A DNA stretch of 64,000 nucleotides from contig NC_082603.1 in assembly GCF_030936135.1 (NCBI RefSeq), positions 17,638,880 through 17,702,879 on the forward strand, written 5' to 3'. How positions within the stretch are numbered: position 1 is the first letter of the stretch; each line of letters starts with the position of its first letter. This DNA is from Gavia stellata. Its lineage: Eukaryota > Chordata > Aves > Gaviiformes > Gaviidae. This document shows positions 48,982-64,000 of this stretch, in pieces. Under the pieces are notes generated by a model. The model was not told where the DNA came from, searched no databases, and saw only the letters and a list, made by a program, of their open reading frames with translations. Position numbers and translations under genes: made by a program.

Positions 48982-49379
48982 TTTTTCAAGGGTTTAATGG
49001 CTCTGCAGTGAAATCTCAGCTGCCACCTTCTGAAAAGCTTGGGAAAGGAAAGATGATAAATATTACCTGCCAACTAAAGAGGTAAAATGTTTAAGGCATA
49101 CGAATCCATTAAAGATCTGATTAAAAACCAGGGCACTACCCAGTTCTCCAAAATGTACACAGATGCCCGGTATCACTGAACTAATTTAAGATGGCAATTA
49201 GATACCTAAATGGCTTTAAAGAATCTGCATCTGAGAGGGCTCCCTCTATAAGCTGTAACAGGGAGAGCAGCATAGTGAATAAATGACTTCAGAAAAAGAT
49301 TCCTGAAAGCACTTAAAATGACTAAGGAATATTTGCGCTATTTTCAGAGGGCACGTTTGTCACTGTGCACCTTTTACAC

Positions 49380-50360
49380 TAAGATACTTTTGGGAAGACT
49401 GCCCCGGGCCTCCTGCCCAGCCTGGAGCAGCCCACCATGCTGTGGGCCTGAGCACTGGCTTTTTTCATGTACGTTTGCATTTCACTCTTCTGAAAACGTT
49501 CCTGGATATCCAGCCTGGCAGGCGTTCCTGTTTCAGTAAGGCTGATGGGGTGCAGCTGGGGACACTGAAGCTCCCTGGCAGGAGCGTGAGGCAGCCTGGA
49601 GGCCGCGCCTCGCCGCGCCTCGCCTCGCCTCGCCTCACGTCCCGGCGGTGCCCGCCCGGGGCACGGCGGCACTGTGTGCCGCGCCGGCGGCCGGGAGAAC
49701 TGGTTTCCACGAAACCTTTGTGCCAGTTGGTTCCCAATATATATTTCAGTCGGGCCTCTCCTCATTTTAAAAACCTGGCAAGGCGTTAAAATGCAATCCC
49801 CGTAGCCCTGCGGGGCCGGCCGCAAGACGGGGCAGCGGGAGCCCTGGCGCTGGCGGCGGGGGGCAGCGACCGCCCGCCCCGCGCTTCCCGCCCTCAGGGC
49901 AGGCCCCCGCCGGGCGGCCGTCCCGCCTGGTGCCACCTGCGGTGCCGCGGCGTCTCTCCGCCTCGCAGCTAGGCGCGGAGCCCTCCGGCATCAAGCGGCG
50001 CTGCAGAGCATGGAGCAGGTCCGTCCTCGGACTCCCCGCCTCCGGGGGCCCCGTCTCCTTCCCGCCACCCTCAGGAGGAACCGCGCTGCTCAAAACGGGG
50101 ACGTGCGGCAGCTGAAACCAACCTTGCCTCACAGGTCTGAGGAATTAAGAGATGGCAAACAAAAGCTCCCAACTGCCAGATGAAGTGCACATAACTTCCT
50201 GCTAAGAAAGTTACTCAGGCCTTGGTGGGAAGTGAGGAAGCGCCGAAGCCCGCTGCCTTTCCTCTGGCCCACTCGACTCCTGTCTGCTGCTTCGCGTGGC
50301 CCTGCAGCGTCCGGGACCGGCTTCTGCTGGGCCGCTGCTGAAAGCCCTATATCATCTTGT
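49380..50360 (-). promoter_or_regulatory. CpG island, probable SPO16 promoter
   Basis: A sharp GC-rich, CpG-dense block (densest about 49570-50130) begins about 400 bp upstream of the SPO16 start codon (48981, minus strand). It contains a CGCCT microsatellite near 49605-49636. Since SPO16 has no other candidate promoter nearby, it probably holds its transcription start and an untranslated exon. The long open frames through it on both strands are what GC-rich sequence gives by chance. An unrecognised divergent transcript cannot be excluded. Confidence 0.6.
49605..49636 (+). repeat. CGCCT-type GC-rich simple repeat
   Basis: Successive CGCCT/CGCGCCT units lie inside the CpG island upstream of SPO16. 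Confidence 0.8.
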
Positions 50361-53300
50361 AAGTGTCCCCATAAAAGTCTTCCAGAAACTTGGTGTTGGC
50401 CTGAGAGACTGCTGCTGCACAAGTATAGATTGTGTGGTGACATTTTTAGATGATGAAAAGGACTGACAGGACAAAAACGTGGAAGGACACGAGGCAGAAC
50501 AAGTGGATGTAATAAACAATAATGGTAATAAGACTACTTTTGCATAGCAAAAAATCTTGAGGGAGTGTTTTTAATGGACAGCTAGTTCTGCAGCTGTTTC
50601 TAGGGAAGAAGATTCCAAGTTATTTTCTATGATATTCTAAATATAGAAATTATGCAGTACAAAAATGTGAGAGCAAGAATCAGCACCCCTTTCAGTGAAA
50701 GAAAAGTACTGAGAATGTTTGAGTTTCTTTTTTAATCATATAAGAGGAAACAGTACTCCTTTTATATGGTAAAGAAGAGCTGGAGCATACAGTCATTAAA
50801 AGTACTGAAAAAGAGCATTGATTTCCAGCTCTAGTCTCCACCCAGTATGTGAATTTAGACTCATGCCTGTCTACTGAAACCAGTATTTCTACTGAAAAGC
50901 TGAGACTGTAGTAAAAGCTTTTCCTTTTTAAACTCTTTTTAGAGCATTTTAAAATAGAAGAAAGTGACCTCATTTATATATTAAAAATGATACATTTAAA
51001 TAGCAAATTGTCTGGCTTGCTTAGAAATAATTAGACATCGTAGTGGTTTAAAGATGATTCTTCTTTTTGTTTCAGACAAAGAAGAAGTGGATTCACATCT
51101 GATTTCCTACTTCTGTTGGTCAAATGCACCCGAGTTACAGTTACCCCTCACTGCAAGGGTATGGAACTGTCATGCTACTTTTGACAGTAAGTCAAATATT
51201 TCTAATACTGAATTTTTAAATTTCTGTGGAGTATAAATGTGAAAGTCAGCAAATTAAAGGAAAATAACAGATGTATGAGGTATCCCGGCTGCAGTGTTGT
51301 GGAGAGCTGTGACAGGACCAACAAACTGTGAAGCCATTTCGTGTAACACAGTGGAGCCACATGATATGACTGCATACAAAAATCAGGGAGTTAAGAACAC
51401 CAGGAATTATTTTAAAATACAATTGTAAAATAATAAGGCAATTTTACGATGAGGATTGATGATCCCGCTGACATCTGCCGATGTGAAGTTTGAATTCATG
51501 CACACTATGAATGAATTTGTGTTTCAGTACTAGAGAAATCCCAGCGGTAAAGAGTAGGAACTGGTTTGTTGTGGTGGTTATGCTTGATCTAGAAAACTAT
51601 AGTGTATCTGAATTCATATTTTGGAATATGTCTAATACGTACATGTATTAATTGAGTTACAACAATTCAGATGGAGAAAAAATAATGAGGGAATAAAATG
51701 GATTAAAAAAATGACTCACGATGTAAGTATCTTTAACAGGTGAGTAGATTTTTGTTTCCTTCAGTGTAATACTGTTACAAAATGTATGGTACATAAAAGA
51801 AAGGATAAATTACTACATTTAAAAAAAAAATTACAGAGAAATTTAAACACTGGATTTAGGCTCCTGGGATACCAGCAGATGCCTTTTTCCCCTATAGCTA
51901 TTTATTGTAAATGAAGTTGGACACCCCCCACCTCAAAGTACCCACTTGAGAGGCATCAAAGTACAATGACGGATAAGCGTGGGACAATGACAAAAAATCA
52001 AAACCTTAACAGGAACTGCTTCCTGTCAGTATTTTGAATCCAGTTGTTGTATTTTAACTTGTGTAAATTCTGTGTATCATCTTAATTTCTGCTGGCAAAA
52101 ACTTATACTGGAAACTTAACTGAATATATTTCTGCCTGTCACTACATTTGACAATAAGTTCACATTTGAAATAAAAGTTCTGAGGGGAACAGACTCCCCT
52201 GCCTCCTGTGTAAGAGCCACCCCGGCCTAACACCCGTGTGGTCCAAGTCTTATGCAATGGGACATGCTGAGCCTCTGGGCTGGGAACTGCTCAGGGGACA
52301 ATGCTGGTAGTAGTTTGTTTTGCAATGCCATTTGAGTCCGAATCTCACTACATGACTTGGCTTTCTCGTTTTATGAGTCTGATGTCAGAATGCTAATTAA
52401 ATAGAGCTTGGACTCGAGGAAAATATTTTTTTTTTGGATTGCGTATTCTTCAGAGCATTCTGTTCTCCAGATGCTTCCTTTCCAAAGGATCCTTTGGGGG
52501 ATCCCTTTGTGGAATCCTGTGCTGCCTGGTATTGTGAGCTAAATTTATTTTACTACTTACAGTTATCTCTGCTGTGACAGTTTCTGACATTTTGCTAGTC
52601 TTAGTTTTAAATCTGAAAAGCATTCCTTTTCCACATACCTACCTGGTGCATTTCACATACAGGTGAAGCTGCAAGAGAGAAAGAATAGGGCTGTGTCTGG
52701 TAGCATATGAAATAACTCCTGGGAGCAGAGCAGAGAACCCCATTTAGGCAGGAATAGAAGGATCTTGGGATTAGAACTCCCATATGATGAAGATAATGGC
52801 TTAAGGATTTGGATGAAAAACTGATTTATGACAAGGCAAAATCTTCCATCAAATTAGTGTTTCTCTGCACTCTCCTGGGCCATATCCTGTATATTCTAAA
52901 TCAGCACCATTTTTTTTATTTTCTAGGGCAGTTGCATAGGTATCTTCCTTCCCTATAGATTTTTAGATGAGAACTGATTGTTCATCTTCACACATACTAC
53001 CTGTCTTGTTCTCCAATGACATGATCCAAGAAAAAGTAGTTTTTTCCTTTTAGAGGAGAAAAATGAGGAGTGAAAAGTCCACTAAACAGATAGATGAGGA
53101 AAGGAACACTTTTTTTGCAGTTTACAGAGCACAAATAAAACTTGATGGCAGGAGTCCACAAATTCAATGAAGTACAATGACTCAGCATTTAAGTTACACA
53201 TAGGATTTATTATTGTCTGTCATACAGAAATCAACTAAGAATCATCAGTAAGTAGCATGGGGAAGAAAGCTTGTGGAACCATGCAACCGTACAGGTATTC

Positions 53301-56300
53301 TGGAAACAGAAGACAGTGTTCACAAGGAGTAATATGGAAATATGGTTATTTAGGCCCCCACTAATTATGAATTATGTAGGTTTGAAAAGCAAGCGGGTGG
53401 AAAACATGCAAGCATTCAGTTTGAGAGCTTAACACCCACCCCCTCACCTTCCCAAAGACTGAGAGGTCAAAATATTCTAGGACCATAAAGCCATGGACTA
53501 CAGGTAGTGAGTGACTCAAGCTTTTCTCCAAATGCATCCCATTATACATATATAGGATTAATCTTGAAGACTAGAACACAATAATCCAGAAAATAGAGAC
53601 TGAAGTTTCCATCCCTACCGCAAAGATACAGGAGGACATTTTGTTACAGGCAGGAAGTTTGACTTACAGGTGGGTCTCATGTTCATGGACATGAAAATTA
53701 CCTCATTCTATGAAGGTAACAAAACGTTTTTACACTTCCGACACTGAATCTGGCATGTACATAAGGTTTGTCCTATTTATACTGATCTTAAGCACATTGA
53801 TAGAATTCTACAGAGAGGCAGGATGCCACACTCAAAAGAGGGTTATAAAAAAGTGAAGAACTAAAATGATTTCATTAAATACAAGTGTAAGAAAACAACA
53901 CAAATGACTAAATAAGAACTGCATAAATGAGGATACTGTAGATTTAAGTCATTTGGTGAGATCAGTCTCAAAACTGGCTTATACAGTTAGAAAGTAAGTT
54001 ACATGAGCCAAAATTTTTATGCAGATAACCAGTCTTTCTGTTCAGACACTTAAAAATAGCCTTATTTTTATAAATGTGGATCTGATACCACTCATGCTAA
54101 TTTCAGTGGGAGCTGAGAAAAAGTCACAGTCACTTTTACTTGCATGCATAAATATAAAACCTGATGGACTACCTGGGCAATTGGGCTCAGTCCCTAAATT
54201 AGTACATGTGAGCCTCTGTTCAGGTTCACCAGAATATGCACTCACTCTAATCCAGTTAATAGTCATCCTCTGTTAACATACAAAACCTATTTATTTTGAC
54301 CATCAATGTCCTTGTTAAATATATCTAGTTACTGAGTTACAGTCAACCCCCCCCCCCAAATACTGAGGCTTTAGTTACTGAAGATCTGATCAGTATTCAT
54401 ATCGTACTGTGCAATAGTGAAAGATCTTTTGTTGCATGTAATGCAAAAAGTTAGATTTCTTAGGACTTTGACTTCTCTTATGGAACCATCTTCTGAGCTG
54501 GGAGCTTCAGCAATAAATCAAGGAGAACGGGGAAGCAACTTAATGGAATTCCATTATTAATTATTTCATACTTTAACTGCATCCAGATGGTTCATGAGGA
54601 TTAGGACCTCATTAAGTTGCATACCATATAAAAACACAAGTATGCACGGTGCCGGCCCCCAGTGCCAGTTCCATTACCCTTTCTGAAAAGTCAATGTTAA
54701 CCTGAAAGCCAATAGGCAAATGTTTAAGTGGGTTCGCTGCCATGTTTGCAGAACTGTGGCTTAATTGACCATACAGTATAGATTGCAAAGCAAAGTATAG
54801 AAGGAAGGTCAAATGCACAAAATAAACAGCTGTGGGTGTATGCATGCTCTGTATAGCTTCTTCACCTATTAGTTACCAAAGGTAAAAAAAAATAATAATT
54901 ATCAAAACCAGTATTTTTCCCCAATTGATATCCACTTTTTATATAAATTACTTTCCTCTGCTACAGGTTTAGTTTCCTTAAACACACATAGTAGTTGTTA
55001 GGAAGCTTGATTTTAAATTAGCCAAAGAATAGATTTGAGTTGTAATTTTTCCAAAATTGAACACATTAAAGCTTATTTTTCAATAATAACATATATAGCT
55101 TGTGTTCAAGAGAGAGAGTTGAAAACCAGTGTGGATTTTCTGCAAGAGATGAAAGCTTCCAATTATATTGGATTTCAAATCTAAAAGCCCATTTCCAGGG
55201 AATCATCTGTTGTAACAAAGCTGCTATTTCTCATTCTATCTTTTGTCCTCAGTTCCTGTGTAGTCCCGGCAAGAATGTCATCTATCAATGTACAAATGTT
55301 AAATCACCCCAGTCATGAAATATTAACAGAATGCATACAATTATGACTCCTAAATTGAAGTCTTTCTAGCTGCAATTTGTCACATCTACAATTGTACAAC
55401 ATTATTAGTAGAGTAAAACTAGAAAACTATGAAATAGATATATTGGAAAAATAGCATTTCTAGTACATGCATTTAATATAGGTAAGCCCTGAACCTGCTT
55501 CAGCTGAGGTCAACAGTAGTTCTTCTCCTTTGACATTAGTGGAAGCAAAATGACGACTTCTTAAATATCTTGGTTCTGAGCAACAGATGAACAACATAGC
55601 AGTTCTTACTTCCTTCATGCAAAGGTTTAGATTTTCTGGAGCAAAGTAGAATGAGCATGCTACTAATTGTTTTCCAGATGGCAATAATATATATTCGAAG
55701 TTTTAAAATAGTCTCCTGCAATCTGTACCTAGAACAGGTGCATTATTTATTTTGTACATATTCCCTGAAAGAAACTGAGATAGACAATGCTAGGGGAACA
55801 GATCCTATGGACAGTCTTTGTGTGAGAAACATGGGAATTTCTCTTGCCCACTGGATCCTCCAAAATAAGAATAAAATTTGCAAACTCAAAAATTCAGTGT
55901 CAGTTTGAAATAATTTAAAACCTTAAAAAGTGTGGAATAAGATTATTAAACGTTTACAGTTCTGTCACTTATCCAGAACTTAAAAATATTGCAAGCAAGC
56001 CATATTTCTTGTACTTCAAAGTAGTTTTATTATAATATTTTTTACCTCAAATAACTATTTCCTGTGAGCACCACGTTCCTGTTGGCTGAATTTATTATCA
56101 TCTTACATCCTACGGACCTTGATATGGCCCTAGCAACCTGATCTACCTTTGAAGTTACCCCTGCTTTTAGTAGGAGGTTGGACTAGAGACCTTTGGAAGT
56201 CCCTTCAAGCCTGCCTTTTTCTGTAATTCTATGATTTTTCTGCATTTTTTTCTGTAATTCCATGATTCTACAGCAAGTTTTTCTAAGAGAAAAATGATAA

Positions 56301-59300
56301 CTACATGGAGTGTCCTTTCCACTACCCCTAAAACAAAACCAGATGTTTGTCTTTTCTTATGCTCTTACCTGATCACTTGTGGTAGCAGCCCAGACTGCCT
56401 GCTGATCTCATTTCATGCATACTTATCTCTCCTGATCTTCACTTTAGGTCTTAAGTCTCCTCATTTCTTTTGCTACACTACATAAATATGGTATAATCTC
56501 ATGCCTTTAAAAACCGAAACATATTATTAACTGATGTGCTTTTTAACTGTTGCCTCTCTCTTCATGGGTAAGCTCAGTTTCCTTCCTGCAATTCTGTCAT
56601 ACTCTACCAAACTGGCATCTGCCTGCCTTTCATTCTGAGGAAGCCAGTAACTAATTTTGATCAAAGTCCTTAAGAACATGTTCTTAACCAGCCTCAAAAC
56701 TGCTGTTTTATACTCATCTGTCTTGTGGGCCATCTTCAATGAAGCCAGCGGTGCTTTTTCCCTTATAACCTGTCACCATCTTTGTTTATTTCTTTTGCTT
56801 CCCTAATTGTTTTTTTGAGCAGATCATTTGGAAGAACCTCCACTTTCCTCAGTGTCCTGTAGTGGTCCAAGTATTTGGGCCTCAATTTCCTTCTCTTTTT
56901 CCCTCTGCAATATGTCTGTTGGTGACTTATTCCACAAATACTGTTTTACCTAGCATCTATATGTGAAAAACTTGCAGAGCTGCTTCTCCAGTCCAGACTA
57001 GACTCTAATTTTCCAAGCAAAAAAAGTCATTATGCCTATTGACATGACCTTTTGAAGGTCTAGCCTATTTTAAACTTAAAACATCCATACACATAAAACA
57101 TCCTTCCTTATTGTTCACTTTCAGAACATGCCATTCAAGGTAGGCAAAACCAGGGTCATTATTTTAAAATCTGTTTTCTGAGTCCTCTCCTCTAAATTTC
57201 ACTGGTATTTCACTAAATTTCTTGTTACTATCTGTAGGATACAGCCATCTTTATCCTTTCGCACAACAGTCTCATGTAAGCTGTCAGCATCACCTGTTGA
57301 CCGCAACATTGTCTGTTCAGGCTTTGACAAAGCAATTTCACTGCTCTTACTCAATTCAAAATCCTATTGCAAAGGTAAATTCTTAAACATTATTTTGACT
57401 ATGCCATCTCTTTCTTTAGTTTCTTCACTGATGCCCTTTCACTGTTTCATCAGATGTACATACCTTGCCTTTACTTTAGAGGTCATTCAGGACCTCTTAA
57501 TCACTATTCACTTGGAGCCCATGACACTATCTTTGATTGTTTGTATATGAAGCCTTCAAACAAACCTTTGTCCATTCTCTCATGTTTTGGAGAAGAGGCC
57601 AATACAGTGGCAAAATCACTATCAGGAGGCATGAGCAGAACTCCAGAGAACTCAAGTGACTGATACTATTGAACAGATAAGCCACCTACACCTGCTTAAA
57701 GCTTGAACATCCTCCTGAATGAGGAGGGACTACTAAACAAGGTCAAACAGGAACAGAGTTTAGATGACACATCGGGCTGGTCAGGAATATCGATCCTTAC
57801 AGCTCCCTCATTATCCAGCCTCCAAATCTCAGCCTTTGATTTCCCCTTCTCATAATGCATACAGAACAAAAAAATGACAATATTTAAACTGATGGTGTGC
57901 TGAAACCATTGCTAATCAGCTAGACGAAAATTGACACTCTCATTTTACCTTTCCATCCATGGTTTTTTTTGTCTTTTGTCTTAACTTGGATTATAACCAC
58001 TCTTTGGTAAGTCCTTGTTTTTGTTCTGTGTTTGTACAATGTCTAGCCAGTGGGATGCTGATCTGATTAAGCCTCACAGGCACTCTGGTAACGCAAATTA
58101 AAAACAATACTGCTTTCTATTCCTGCTACTGCTACAGAGACTATTTGGCTGTGGGAAGCTGAATTCTATGGCTGCATAGGTACCAACTGAACAACACACC
58201 AAATCCTAATCACTGGTCTACTGCAAAACTATTACAGGAATTGCAAGAACATAATTGGGGACTTGAAGAGAGAAGGTAATTTAATTTTCATACAACTGGA
58301 AAAGTAAATGCAAAGAAAAAAAACAGTTAAAAACCCCATATATGTGATTGTATTTCATGACAAACATGGAACTTTGTGTGCCACTTTTCAGAGTTACTTC
58401 TTCAATTCACTATGAAGTTAAAAATATGGATAAAGCAAAAAATAGACAAAAGGGACCCTTCTTTCACTTTCTGTAACTTTTCCTAGTCCTTTATCTTCTC
58501 CCTTCCATCATTTCATTTTAACATGTGAATGCCCGCTACCAGAATATCATCAAGATTTTAAAGTTGATTTAACTTTATTTTAAACAACTTTTACTTTATA
58601 GTCTGTTACACAGAAATTGAGAAAACACCATTCCTCAGCCTTCTGTAAGAGCTTCTCTAGAGTTTTATCTTTTACTATGGCTAATACTATAATTCTTTCA
58701 TTTATCTAAAAGATTATCCACTGTTGATATACCATGTAAACTTGAAGGTGAAAAATAGGTTTTCTTGATGATTTGCCATCTAAAGGTTTTTCTAACTCAC
58801 CCAATATGAAGACTGGGGTAAAGACAGCATATTACATGTAAAATATTTTGCCTTGTAGTATCTCAGACTGTTTATGCTGCTAAGAGAATAGGTGAGAGAT
58901 TTTTGTTACGAGACTGAAAATCTTCCTTCCGTGAGTTTCGAGTCTCTCTTTATGTTAATGAAGAAGGAAGGCTCTCCTTTTTTTTTTCCCTGCCTTGATA
59001 TTAAAGAATGAGATAAAATTCTTCCTCCGTTTAATTTATGGAAAATAAAACATCACTTTTACTTCTGTATCAGAAGTTCAACAAAGTGGCTTTCTAGATG
59101 AACTATTTTGCCTCAGAGCTCTTTATTATGTCAAGTCCGAAGATATGACAAGTCATCACTTCTTTAGTCATATGCTGGGGCAAATTCATATTTCCACACA
59201 ACTCAGAGTTTCTGACTATGAACAAAAAGAAATGAAGTTTCTAAAGAAAATTAAGGTGCACTGTTGGAATTGTGCAAAAGCTTGCAAAACTGACCATATT

Positions 59301-60145
59301 ATCAGTGGGTAAAGCTAGCTTAAGTTGTGCACTTATCTTAAATAGTTTTAACAAAGAAAATGTTAGTAGCCTTTTACTGCCTTACGGCACCCACTTCTGA
59401 AGGCACTTCTGTTAATGACTAAGAGGAGGTAGAATAATTCCTGTTTAGATTTTAAGCTGTATGCAAGATAAGCCCTACTATTCCCATAATGCAGGTGTCT
59501 CAGAGGGCCTAAGCTTAGCAGGGAAAAAACCCTGTATGTTTCAGGAGGATTTCTGACTTAGTAAGAATTACAAATAGTTTCTCACTCCCTTCCTCCCCCA
59601 TCAAATCAGAAAAGACAATAAACAGTCCTATCCACACCCAAATTAATAGCCAAAAGCAGCAGAATGAGCAGTACTGAGAAGTATATCCTATGTCACTCTT
59701 AGTCAGAAGAATGGTTATGTTGACATTTAATCTCAATATAAAAGCTACACTAGAGGTATTAATGAAGATGCAAGAATCCTGTTACCCCTGCAAAAATGTA
59801 GCATCTATGAGAACAAACAAAACCAAATTCCTGAGAATCTTGCTATGCCTCAGACAGCATCAGAAGGGTGCAAGTGTAACGAATTGAAGCCTGAAGGTAA
59901 TTCTAGTCAATGTCAGACTTCTGATGTAACACTGACCACGACTTCAGCCTGATACGTACTTTTGGAGATACCAGACATACTGTTTTTTAGAACAGGAGTA
60001 GCATTCTATCAACTCCTCTGAATTCATGCACTATGCCATTAAAACTATTTACTTAAATATGTGCATTTCCAAGAAAGAAACAGTGCTCTTCCTATAGCAC
60101 AGACCCTCTGAAGTCTTATATTTAAAGGAAAGACAATTTAAAAAA
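50361..60145. other. Intergenic region between BTBD8 and SPO16, no gene supported
   Basis: About 9.8 kb separate the SPO16 CpG island from the BTBD8 3' end. It is AT-rich and its open frames are short and unrelated to any family I know. It contains one CR1 fragment (about 56151-56273), a run of 11 C (54347-54357) and a 16-bp perfect palindrome at 52482-52497. Confidence 0.6.
56151..56273 (+). mobile_element. CR1 LINE 3'-end fragment
   Basis: AGGAGGTTGGACTAGAGACC, followed by TTTGGAAGTCCCTTCAAGCC and two ATTCTATG/ATTCCATG-type units separated by a T-rich insert, matches the avian CR1 3' end in sense orientation. It is short and decayed. Confidence 0.8.
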
Positions 60146-60151
60146 TTTATT
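60146..60151 (-). terminator. Candidate BTBD8 polyadenylation signal
   Basis: TTTATT on the plus strand reads AATAAA on the minus strand, about 620 bp after the BTBD8 stop codon. A second AATAAA lies nearer, at 60343-60348. Either could be used; the sequence does not decide. Confidence 0.4.
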
Positions 60152-60770
60152 GGAAACTTCTAAAAAAACCAAACCAAAAATACAAAAATCAAATCTGGAA
60201 GAAACAGATGAAACAAGCTGCTCATATTAATAAGGCCCAAGGCAGATTCATATTGAAACATTTTCTTTGAACATAAGTGTATGTTTCCGTCATTCAAAGC
60301 AGCATTGGCACACATCACCTTTCCACACAACCATTCTGAATCTTTATTGTAAAATGTAGTCACCATATAGAGAGGGGAGAAAAAAAGGAGGGGAATAGCT
60401 CTACTAATTGTGCAGTCATCTTCAAATTCTTGCTCAATGAGAATATTAAATGTCAGAAAGGAAGATAAAAGGGAGGGTGGAAACCAAGATTTTTCTTTCA
60501 TGTCATCTAATTTTTCTAACAATTCTGGAAAATACATGCTCAAAGTTTGTATTTAGAAAAGACATACATTTAAGTCTTGAAAAATTATTGTACTGTGATT
60601 AAATCTAGATTATAAATTAACTTATTTACCTCATTATATCAGAAAGATTGCCTCAGTATCAAGAATTGCTTGTTCTTGACTGATGCAGTATTTCATTATC
60701 GTATGGAAACAACTCATCAAAAATAGATTTGGGGAATGGGTTGGAGTTCAGTTGCAAACATTTGATCGCC

Positions 60771-64000
<3,230 letters not shown>

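Noticed and set aside
49379-49936. 185-codon minus-strand frame and others in the second CpG island
   Set aside because: GC-rich sequence has few stop codons by chance; composition is Arg/Pro/Gly/Ala-rich with no conserved motif.

Overview
The window looks like avian nuclear DNA. It is AT-rich, with intron-split vertebrate genes, several 5'-truncated or decayed CR1 LINE copies (one ends in the diagnostic 8-bp ATTCTGTG repeats), and two solo LTRs of a bird-type endogenous retrovirus. No bacterial, plasmid, phage or CRISPR feature is visible, and no tRNA or rRNA gene was found. The species cannot be fixed from the sequence alone.

Layout. (1) 3975-17205, minus strand: the first ten coding exons of RPAP2, an RNA polymerase II CTD phosphatase/import factor; about 70 C-terminal residues are missing and probably lie left of the window. 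(2) About 16560-17400: a CpG island that serves as a head-to-head promoter for RPAP2 (minus) and GLMN (plus). (3) About 17210-40490, plus strand: the complete GLMN (glomulin) gene, with one non-coding exon and 18 coding exons joining in frame to 597 codons. (4) 40484-48981, minus strand: all five coding exons of the SPO16/C1orf146 meiotic crossover gene (176 codons), convergent with GLMN so that their 3' ends abut or overlap. (5) About 49380-50360: a second CpG island, probably the SPO16 promoter. (6) 50400-60140: about 10 kb with no gene I can support. (7) 60771-64000, minus strand: the last two coding exons of BTBD8 (the KIAA1107/APache C-terminal part), running off the right edge.

The order RPAP2 - GLMN - C1orf146 - BTBD8, with GLMN opposite to the other three, is the same conserved vertebrate block as on human chromosome 1p22, which independently supports the names. 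The four proteins do not form one pathway; the adjacency is shared synteny plus shared regulatory DNA.

I found no convincing undescribed system. The best leads are an inverted pair of related solo LTRs flanking GLMN exons 4-7 (a possible circular-RNA or RNA-editing substrate), the abutting GLMN/SPO16 3' ends, an odd T/G-rich expansion inside the young CR1 in the last SPO16 intron, and a perfect short hairpin in the last BTBD8 intron.
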